Part shown: in pieces, positions 16,458-23,581 of the stretch
Layout: each line of letters opens with the position of its first letter
Numbering within the stretch: the stretch's first letter is position 1
Assembly (NCBI GenBank): GCA_963851045.1
Contig: CAWKNC010000002.1
Coordinates: 1,736,001 to 1,800,000 of the forward strand
DNA from: WHSW01 sp963851045
GTDB lineage: Bacteria > Actinomycetota > Thermoleophilia > Solirubrobacterales > 70-9
Direction: 5' to 3'
Length of the DNA: 64,000 bases
Notes under the pieces: generated by a model
Told to the model about the DNA's origin: nothing
Databases searched by the model: none
What the model saw: only the letters and a program-made list of their open reading frames with translations
Position numbers and translations under genes: made by a program

Positions 16458-19400
16458 ATGAGAGCAGGGACGCGATCACCCCAGGGTTTCCTGGCCGGGT
16501 GCGTTGCGCTGTTCGCGCTCTCGCTGCTGGGCACCGCGCAGGCTGATGCCAAGCGCCTGGACATGCGCATCGACGAGCGTGGTTCGAAGGTCAGTGCCAC
16601 CTTCACGCCGAAGCGTCGGCCGATCGAGTACTCGATTCGATTGAACGGTGGGCACGTCGAGGATGTGTTCGCCGGCGCCGCGCCCTCGGGCCGCAAGGTT
16701 GTCCTCAGCCTCCGCGAGGGCCTGAAATTCGGACGAAACGTGCTTCGCGTTCGCGCCCTCTATCACGACGGCAAGGTGGTCAAGGTCGTTCGCCGCTTCG
16801 AGGTGGACGACCGGCGGCCGCTGGTTGGGATCGGCGGCGTGCGTCGCAGTCACGAGGGTGTCCGGTTGAAACTGAGGGCGCGCGAGAAGCGCGGGGTGCG
16901 TTTCACCTGGAAGCTGCTCAAACGACCCGACGACGCGAAGGCCAAGCTGGCGGGTTCCCACGCCGAGCGCCCGCGGTTCAGACCCGACGCCCCCGGCGTC
17001 TACCGGGTTGCGCTCACGGCGCAGAGCGCGGCCGGCGCCAAGCGCACCGCGGTTGCACACCTCCTCGTTGAGTCTCAGGACGCGACCAAGGCCGGCGTTT
17101 TCGTCGGGCTTGAGCCCCTCGACACCACGACGCAGGGCAACCCAACGGCGCTTCGGATCTTCGGCGGCAGCAGCGAGGGCTCGTATCCGATCGGGCCGCA
17201 AAACGGCCAGAGCGGGCCGATCGTCAACCTGATCTTCGACCGCTGCACGCTCACGCAGATCGGCGATCCGATCTATATGAACACGAGCCAGGGTGACGTC
17301 GGTTCGCTGGGCACCGCGGTCCGCCAGGCCCAGCAGGGCCTCGCCAACTCAGGCTGCTCGATCCTCGTGCTCACCGCCGGGGCGGGCTACGGACAGATCG
17401 GTTCCCTCGGCCCACCGCTGGATAACTGGACAGGGCATGAGGAGGAGATCTTCTACAGCGGGATGACCGCTCCGTTCTGGGCGATCTGGTCCCCACCGCC
17501 CCTCGGCAGCAAGCCCTCCGTTCTCGGAAAGGGGTGGACGAATCTGCCGCCGTTCGATGGGACATCGCCAGCCGGCCGGATGGCGGGCGAGCTGGTGCCC
17601 GACCCCGAGGGCAACTACTCGTTTCGCCAGAGCACGGCACCGGCGTTCGGCGAGCAGAACACCCAGCTGCGCTTTCACATGGACCAGTCCGGGATCACGC
17701 TGCCGCAGCAGGGCGGCGGGCCAGGCACCTTTTCCGCCGACACCCCGGGCTGTCCGCAAAACGGTAACGGCGGCTTTCAGCTCGTCGTCGTGGCGGCGAG
17801 CGGCCAATACGTTCTCGACCTGATTCAGATCGGGACCGCGCAGGTGAACGGTCAGAGCGTCGGCAACGGCGACACGTTCTGGGTCAACGGGTGCACTCCC
17901 GCCGAGGGAGAGGCATGGGCGCAGGCGCTCGCAAAGGTGCTCGCCTCGGTGGGGACGAACTACAACGACTACCCGACGATGATCTTCCTCCAGGGCGTCG
18001 GCAACGCGCTGCCACCGGCCAGCGAGATGACCGCTGACCAGCGGCTCGCGCTCGCCGAGACAGCATCGATCATCGGGAATATGGGCGGAAGCGCCGGCGC
18101 CTTTCTCAACAACGAAGCCGCGACCTCGGGTCCCGGCTACTCATTTGCCGGGCAGAGCTGGCCGCTTCCCGGCGGGGCGCGGTCAGGCACCGAGGTCTCG
18201 AGCTCGACCCCCGGGGCGCCCCCGGCGCAGCTCGATGGCTACATCAAGCCCGATTTGCTCTCACGCCTGGCTCCCTCGACGGCCACCTCCTCGGGCGAAG
18301 TCCTCGGGCCAGACCTCGAGAACTACCGAGCTCCGGAGACCGCGAGCGCGATCGTGAACCTCGAGGGCGACTTTGTCCCCACCCCGTTTCCCGGCGCGGG
18401 CGAGCCGGAGTGGCAGAGCGCGATGTACTACCTCGCCAAGAGCGTCTTTGTCCCGGTGCTCAAGTACGACGGCACCGACGCCTGCTACGCGCCCCCGATG
18501 GACTCAAACGGGGTCGTGAAGGACATCCGCTCCATGTACTGCGGCGGCGGCAGCGGCTCGAACACCTGCGATTACCCCTGGAGCACCTACGCACAGCTCA
18601 TGTCGGATGCCGCATACGTCGCGGGCAACGGATTCGACGAGGCCACCTGGACTGCCGTGACCACCCAGCTTCAGCGGGAGTTCGCGATGGTCGAGAACCT
18701 CAACTGCAGCGTCGGCGCCTACCAGGTCGCCTACGGCAACCAGGCCGCGGCCGGCGATCTCGACGTGAGCGAGATGGTCGACGACACCAACATCTACATC
18801 AAGAAGGAGATCGCGAAGAGCCAGATCTGGCCGATCGTCGGCGATTCGCTCGAGGTCATCGCATCGCTCGCGAACGTCATCGCAGTTGTCTACTCGTTCA
18901 GGGAGAACTACACAGGCTCGAACGTCGCGTGGGGCATCCAGGGGGTCATCGACCTCGCCACGTCGATCACAACGCTCGGGTTCGAGATCGACTCAGTCCT
19001 CGCCCCGATGCCCGCGAACACGACCGCGACGGCCTACGCGAGCATGCTCGAGGGCGGGCTGCAGAGCGCCTCCGCCGCCCTGAACACGCCGCGCGATCAG
19101 ATCGCCAGCGACTGGACGCGGCTTCAGGCATTCGATCAGGCGGGGCTTGACCTGCAAAAAGGAGATGTCCGGGCAGCCGAGACCGCCCTGGCGTATGCGA
19201 CGTACGACCGCATCTGGAAACAGCTCCTACCGAGCGGGTTCGTGCCGTCGCATCTGCTTGTCAACTCGTCTACGGGGGACCCGCCGCCGATCGACCCGCC
19301 GAACTACGAGTGTGTGAACGACCCGAGCAACAACCTCCCCGGCGAGACACAGCCGTTTGCGACGTTCACGCCGAATACCTACACGCTCTACCCGGAGGGA

Positions 19401-19706
19401 GCCACCGCCACGAACCCGACCGGACTCGAGGCATACGTGCTGGCGGGCACGTACTACAGCGGCAGCTTTGGCGACCACTTCTACCAGCCGATTCAGGCTC
19501 CGGACAAGGAGGTCCTCTCACAGCTCTTCTCGCCAATCGCCAATCCGAACGCGTCCAACCCCTCCCCGATCGCCAACAACCAGGCGACTCCGCTGGGAGT
19601 CAACAAGGAGCAGTTCTTCGCAGACGTGATCGAGTCAGCGAAGGCCGCGAAGCCGAGTCAGATCTTCGAGGTCGGGTCTAACCAGGGCTTCTGCCCGTAT
19701 CCCTAG
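16458..19706 (+). CDS. Large secreted protein of unknown function
   Basis: Exported protein of 1082 aa, not recognised as a family. CAGGAG precedes ATG 16458. The signal peptide ends near AQADA (residue 31). Residues about 35-210 look like two Ig/cadherin-like beta domains (VRALYHDGKVVKVVRRFEVDD; PGVYRVALTAQSAAG). The middle (about 215-780) is Gly/Pro/Asn-rich with scattered Cys pairs. Around residues 790-860 is a helical, partly hydrophobic region (SLEVIASLANVIAVVYSF). No catalytic signature, anchor or sortase motif is visible. It sits among other secreted proteins and is followed by three small minus-strand genes. Confidence 0.75.
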   Translation: MRAGTRSPQGFLAGCVALFALSLLGTAQADAKRLDMRIDERGSKVSATFTPKRRPIEYSIRLNGGHVEDVFAGAAPSGRKVVLSLREGLKFGRNVLRVRALYHDGKVVKVVRRFEVDDRRPLVGIGGVRRSHEGVRLKLRAREKRGVRFTWKLLKRPDDAKAKLAGSHAERPRFRPDAPGVYRVALTAQSAAGAKRTAVAHLLVESQDATKAGVFVGLEPLDTTTQGNPTALRIFGGSSEGSYPIGPQNGQSGPIVNLIFDRCTLTQIGDPIYMNTSQGDVGSLGTAVRQAQQGLANSGCSILVLTAGAGYGQIGSLGPPLDNWTGHEEEIFYSGMTAPFWAIWSPPPLGSKPSVLGKGWTNLPPFDGTSPAGRMAGELVPDPEGNYSFRQSTAPAFGEQNTQLRFHMDQSGITLPQQGGGPGTFSADTPGCPQNGNGGFQLVVVAASGQYVLDLIQIGTAQVNGQSVGNGDTFWVNGCTPAEGEAWAQALAKVLASVGTNYNDYPTMIFLQGVGNALPPASEMTADQRLALAETASIIGNMGGSAGAFLNNEAATSGPGYSFAGQSWPLPGGARSGTEVSSSTPGAPPAQLDGYIKPDLLSRLAPSTATSSGEVLGPDLENYRAPETASAIVNLEGDFVPTPFPGAGEPEWQSAMYYLAKSVFVPVLKYDGTDACYAPPMDSNGVVKDIRSMYCGGGSGSNTCDYPWSTYAQLMSDAAYVAGNGFDEATWTAVTTQLQREFAMVENLNCSVGAYQVAYGNQAAAGDLDVSEMVDDTNIYIKKEIAKSQIWPIVGDSLEVIASLANVIAVVYSFRENYTGSNVAWGIQGVIDLATSITTLGFEIDSVLAPMPANTTATAYASMLEGGLQSASAALNTPRDQIASDWTRLQAFDQAGLDLQKGDVRAAETALAYATYDRIWKQLLPSGFVPSHLLVNSSTGDPPPIDPPNYECVNDPSNNLPGETQPFATFTPNTYTLYPEGATATNPTGLEAYVLAGTYYSGSFGDHFYQPIQAPDKEVLSQLFSPIANPNASNPSPIANNQATPLGVNKEQFFADVIESAKAAKPSQIFEVGSNQGFCPYP

Positions 19707-19731
19707 CGACGGGAGAAATCTCGCACCCGCG

Positions 19732-19791
19732 CTAGAAGATAAGAATGACGAGCACGATTATGAGGATCAGAGTTCCGATTCCGATGTACAT
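19732..19791 (-). CDS. 19-aa hydrophobic membrane mini-protein
   Basis: Tiny frame ATG 19791 to TAG encoding MYIGIGTLILIIVLVILIF. Almost the whole peptide is one transmembrane segment. It is preceded by a consensus Shine-Dalgarno, AAAAGGAGG (19799-19807), 7 nt before the start, stronger than that of most genes in this window. The DNA is much more AT-rich than its neighbours. The gene is convergent with the 1082-aa protein and lies downstream of two small minus-strand genes. It resembles single-helix regulators of membrane complexes only in general form; no function can be given. Confidence 0.6.
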   Translation of the reverse strand: MYIGIGTLILIIVLVILIF

Positions 19792-19870
19792 CTGCCGTCC
19801 TCCTTTTCAGGTGCGTGGATAGAGGAGTAATACCCGGCTGGGCAGCCGCCACACTCGCGCCCTGCGATAG

Positions 19871-20011
19871 CTATTGGTGCGCCGCCGGTGCGTCTTCGGC
19901 CGCCAGCTTACGAGCAGCCTTCTTGGCCCGCTTCTCTTGCCGACGCTCGAGGAGCTTGCGTTCACGGTTGAGCTTCGCCATCGTGGTCTTCCGCTTGCTG
20001 CCTGAGCCCAT
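19871..20011 (-). CDS. 46-aa basic coiled-coil-like small protein
   Basis: Minus-strand frame from ATG 20011 encoding MGSGSKRKTTMAKLNRERK, then LLERRQEKRAKKAARKLAAE and APAAHQ. It is strongly basic with a helical, Lys/Arg-rich centre, suggesting nucleic-acid or ribosome binding. It starts 6 nt after the stop of the 66-aa frame upstream, as in an operon. The shape recalls short conserved actinobacterial hypothetical proteins, but I cannot name a family. Confidence 0.6.
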   Translation of the reverse strand: MGSGSKRKTTMAKLNRERKLLERRQEKRAKKAARKLAAEDAPAAHQ

Positions 20012-20017
20012 TTCTGC

Positions 20018-20218
20018 TCAGCTTTGCCCGGGTTCGTGGCCGGTGGCGAGCCGTCGGCGAGCGCGAGCGGCGCTCAGCTGATTTCGCGCCCGGGTCGCGC
20101 GGTGAGCCAACTCGGCCTCTCTCGGAGCCGAGGGATCAGCCGAGGAGCGGTGCTCGTCGCGCTCGCGCTCCCGGTGACGGGCAATCGCCGCAAGCAGGCG
20201 AACGTGTGAGTCGGTCAT
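20018..20218 (-). CDS. Small hypothetical protein
   Basis: Frame of 66 aa from ATG 20218 (MTDSHVRLLAAIARHRERE). It is charged and helical with many Arg and Glu and no hydrophobic segment. No good ribosome site is visible. Support comes mainly from tight 6-nt spacing to the 46-aa gene on the same strand. Upstream, 20219-20413 holds no gene I can support. Confidence 0.42.
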   Translation of the reverse strand: MTDSHVRLLAAIARHRERERDEHRSSADPSAPREAELAHRATRARNQLSAARARRRLATGHEPGQS

Positions 20219-20413
20219 AGGGGCCCAATCTCGATTCCCTCGGATTAACGCGCTGTCGGTGGACGGGAGGGAATCGGCAAAGCACCCAGGGACAGCAGGC
20301 CACCGAGGATAGCCCGATTGGAAAGCCGTGCCCGGGCTGTCCGTGATGCGACACGTCATCGCCCACCAAGAAGTGCCGGGCTAGCGGACTCGCCCTGGAA
20401 AGCTCGCCGAGGG

Positions 20414-22309
20414 CTACTCGGCCGGCGTGCCGTATGAGGTCGTGTAGGGCTCGCGCTTGCGAGTGCCGTCGCCGTAGACGATCACCCGGTCGACCGTGAT
20501 GTCGAAACCGCCCCCGCCGTTGTCTGTGCGCGATTGGGTCGCGGCCCGCACCCGCCGCCCGCCGTTGCCGCCGAAGATGCTGACGGTCACCGAGGTGTCG
20601 GACGCCGACGCACGCACGACCACCGGTGCCTCTGTGTCGTTTGTCCAGAGCAGATCGATGCTGCCGAAGTTGAGGGTCGCCTCGCGTCCGGGCGGATAGC
20701 GGCTGATGTAGAAGCTGTGCGGCGTGTGGGCGTCGATCTGCAGCCCGGCAAAATAGGCGGCGTTGTAGATCGTGGTCGAGAACTGCGAGACGCCGCCTCC
20801 GACGGTGTCGATCAACTCGTTGTTCTCGCCAATGGTCGGAGCAGGCTTGTAGCCGTTGTCCCTGGTGCGCTCGCCCGCGACCCCGTTCAGCGAGAACTGT
20901 TCGCCGGGGGCAATCGTCGTCCCGTCAACGGTCGCCGCAATCCGCTGGATATTCGTCACCCGCGGCTCACAGCAGCTGTAGCTGGTCGTGAACGTCCCCA
21001 ACAGAGAGGTCGCCCCGCCGAGCGCCGCGTCGTCAAAGTCCGGCTCCACCTTCTCGGTCTCAAACCGCACCCGATGCTCGCCGCTTCGGACGGCGCTGAT
21101 CGTCTCACCCACCGCTTGCCCTTGGAGTATCCGCCGCCCGCTGCGGGCCGGCTTCACGGTCGCGACGCCGGGCTTGGGAGTCCAGGTGAGATCGCCCTGT
21201 TCGCTGAGCGTGACCGGGGGCTGAGAGGGCGTGTTGAGGCTGGCGTCGCGCGGCGCCCTGTCGCGCGAGCCGGCCAGATCGGCGACCAGTGACTCCACCT
21301 GGCCGCGGTCCGCACCGAGCCGGATCCCGTCGCCGCTCGATTCGATCACGAGCAGGCCCGCCACACGGTCTGGAGGAAGCGTGATGGCGCCACCGGCGGT
21401 CGTCACTGTGAGCGGCCTGCGCAGATAGCGCTCCGCCTCTCGCGCAACCGAGCGCACCTCGGAAGCGCTCGGCGCCGGCTGCTCTCGCACCGGGAGCTCG
21501 GTCGAGCCAGCGCCGCTTCGAAATGCGGCCAGGAGCGCCTCCCGAGCCGGCCGGCGACGCACGCGAACGCCCGCCTCGGGCTGGTCGGCGCCCACGTCGA
21601 GCGTTTCGCGATCGATCGAGAGCGCACCGACGAAGGGCTCGCGATCGACCCTCTCGGCGACCCGCGCGACGGTCCGGCGCAATCGGCGCGAGTCGACCGG
21701 CTCGTACAGCGGTTCGACCTCGCGCTCCCCGAGGACGGATAGCGGTCCGGCGAGAATCGCCCCGATGCCGTCACGCCCGGCCCCGTAGGCACGCTCGGTC
21801 GATCCGGCGACATCGACCGAAAGACCGGCTCGAGGCGCCTTCACGGTGAAGCTCTGTCGCGGCGCCAAAAGCTCGACAGCGGCCGGCTCAATCCCGGCAA
21901 TGAGCTCCGCCGCCCCCTCGCGGGTTTCCCCGCCGACCTCCACCCCGGCAACCGTTGTGCCCGCCAGCACCCTCCCCGAGTCGAGACCGCGCAGGAGCAG
22001 TCCCGTGAGCACCCAGGCCAGCAGCGCAATACCTACGCCGAGCAGCCAGCGTCGCCGTCCGCGCCTGTGTGGCTCGCCCCGTTCGATGCCCGTGAGTCTG
22101 ACAAGGGCTGACCACGGATCAGCGCGATTGGGCTCCGCCCCGAGTAGCTCTTGGCCTACGCGGCCGCTGTCGCGCGCAGCGCGAAGCCGCCGTACGGCCG
22201 CGTCCGTGTCCGGACCTCGCCCTTGCGATCGATCGACTTGCGCAGACGCTTGTTGAGCTTGACCTTCGCGACGACCTCGCTCGGCCCGCCGGCCGACGGC
22301 GAGTGCCAA
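20414..22309 (-). CDS. VanW family membrane-anchored protein
   Basis: Envelope protein with an N-terminal transmembrane helix (RRRWLLGVGIALLAWVLTGLLLRGL), then two YoaR-like putative peptidoglycan-binding domains (about 110-350). A VanW domain follows (SLLGTFTTSYSC, then FSLNGVAGERT, NGYKPAPTI, VGGGVSQFSTTIYNAA). Members are linked to cell-wall modification and vancomycin clusters; activity is unproven. The start is uncertain: the only start before the helix that I find in frame is TTG 22309, which overlaps the GDPD gene by 154 bp. GTG 22012 would cut into the helix. A single-base error near 22150 could hide the true start. Confidence 0.82.
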   Translation of the reverse strand: MALAVGRRAERGRREGQAQQASAQVDRSQGRGPDTDAAVRRLRAARDSGRVGQELLGAEPNRADPWSALVRLTGIERGEPHRRGRRRWLLGVGIALLAWVLTGLLLRGLDSGRVLAGTTVAGVEVGGETREGAAELIAGIEPAAVELLAPRQSFTVKAPRAGLSVDVAGSTERAYGAGRDGIGAILAGPLSVLGEREVEPLYEPVDSRRLRRTVARVAERVDREPFVGALSIDRETLDVGADQPEAGVRVRRRPAREALLAAFRSGAGSTELPVREQPAPSASEVRSVAREAERYLRRPLTVTTAGGAITLPPDRVAGLLVIESSGDGIRLGADRGQVESLVADLAGSRDRAPRDASLNTPSQPPVTLSEQGDLTWTPKPGVATVKPARSGRRILQGQAVGETISAVRSGEHRVRFETEKVEPDFDDAALGGATSLLGTFTTSYSCCEPRVTNIQRIAATVDGTTIAPGEQFSLNGVAGERTRDNGYKPAPTIGENNELIDTVGGGVSQFSTTIYNAAYFAGLQIDAHTPHSFYISRYPPGREATLNFGSIDLLWTNDTEAPVVVRASASDTSVTVSIFGGNGGRRVRAATQSRTDNGGGGFDITVDRVIVYGDGTRKREPYTTSYGTPAE

Positions 22310-23469
22310 CCGAAGTTGAACTTGGCCCGCTTGCGGGCCTTGGCGCCGATCGCCTTGAGGCTGACGGTTCCGGCACAGCGACTGTCCAGGTCGTCCTCAC
22401 GAGTGAGCGTGACCCTCGCGTTTTTGCGACTCGTTCGCTCGACCTCGTCCACCACGACCTCGCATGCGATCGAGACCTTCTTGGCGCAATGCTTGCCCGG
22501 TGAGCTGCCCGGGATCGGCAGGCGAGGCTCGTTTCGCTCGCACATGTTTTGCTCGAGACGCATCGGTTCGGCGGTCATGATCCCGTCGACGCCGTAGTCC
22601 CAGAGCTCGTTCATCGTCTCCTCGTCGTTGATCGTCCAGACGTGAACGGCATAGCCGTCGGCATGGGCCCGATCGACGAAGTCCTGGGTGACCACGGGGA
22701 CCCCCGAGAATGAGGTCGGCACCTGAAAGACCTTGTAGCCGGGGGGCAGCGGCACGCCGCCGAGCACGTAGCCGGCCACGGCGGCAGTCGCTGGCGCGAG
22801 ATCGATCTCCGGCGCGAGCTCATGGAAGTCGGCGAGTGCGGCGTCGTTGAACGACGCGACCACGATCCCCTCGGTGCGCCCGTAGTGGTTGAGAAACTCG
22901 GCCAGCACCTCGGCTACGTGGCCGTATGACGCCGCATCCTCGGCAACCCCGCCCTTGATCTCGATGTTGATCGGCACATCGGGGTAGCGGTCCATCAGCT
23001 CTTCGAGCTCCAGCGGGCGAAAGTCGTCGGCGCCGTATCCACGCGGGGGCTTCTTCTCGCCGGTACGGACGCCTCGGAAGACGTACTGGTCCTCGGCCGC
23101 GTTGCGCGTCGCGCCGTCGAGGGGAACGAACCAGTGGGCGGCGTCGAGCTTTTTGAGCTCGGCCATCGTGTAGTCGGCCACGGCGCCCGTCGCATTCGTC
23201 GTCCGGTCGACCTCGCCGTCGTGGATAACCGCGAGCTTCTCGTCCTTCGTCGTGTTGACGTCGACCTCGAGCATGTCGGAGCCCAGCCGCATCGACCGCT
23301 CGAACGCGTACATCGTGGCCGACGGCGCCTCGTCCTCCCCACCCTGGTGAGTGATGTTGAGCGTGCGGGTCTTCGTCCAGTCGGTCGGGCCGGCGCTCGC
23401 CGCAGCCGGAATCACCAGCGCCACCGACGCGACCGCTGCACACACGAGTTGTCTGGCGTTCGATCTCAT
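22156..23469 (-). CDS. Secreted glycerophosphodiester phosphodiesterase
   Basis: GDPD-family phosphodiesterase of 437 aa with a signal peptide (MRSNARQLVCAAVASVALVI, then PAAASAG). It hydrolyses glycerophosphodiesters to glycerol-3-phosphate and alcohol, or acts on related lipids or teichoic acids, outside the membrane. Motifs: ITHQGGEDEAPSATMYAFERS (first His, Glu), DMLEVDVNTTKD (metal acids), VIHDGEVDRTT (second His), INIEIKG and VHVWTIND. Residues after about 340 form an extra basic Ig-like tail with paired Cys. The first motif is HQGG rather than HRG. It is the gene before vanW on the minus strand. Confidence 0.9.
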   Translation of the reverse strand: MRSNARQLVCAAVASVALVIPAAASAGPTDWTKTRTLNITHQGGEDEAPSATMYAFERSMRLGSDMLEVDVNTTKDEKLAVIHDGEVDRTTNATGAVADYTMAELKKLDAAHWFVPLDGATRNAAEDQYVFRGVRTGEKKPPRGYGADDFRPLELEELMDRYPDVPINIEIKGGVAEDAASYGHVAEVLAEFLNHYGRTEGIVVASFNDAALADFHELAPEIDLAPATAAVAGYVLGGVPLPPGYKVFQVPTSFSGVPVVTQDFVDRAHADGYAVHVWTINDEETMNELWDYGVDGIMTAEPMRLEQNMCERNEPRLPIPGSSPGKHCAKKVSIACEVVVDEVERTSRKNARVTLTREDDLDSRCAGTVSLKAIGAKARKRAKFNFGWHSPSAGGPSEVVAKVKLNKRLRKSIDRKGEVRTRTRPYGGFALRATAAA

Positions 23470-23581
23470 TGAAGCCGCCGCAGCCTACCCCGGGAGAACT
23501 GGCTCATGTGCACTCGGCGTTGGCTAGGGTGGCACCGGGATTTTTTGGGGAAATCAACTGTTCGGGGATTGGGGAATAGGG

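Noticed and set aside
22119..23472. Several 100-200-codon frames overlapping GDPD in other frames and strand
   Set aside because: All lie within GDPD and VanW, lack domains and are Arg-rich.
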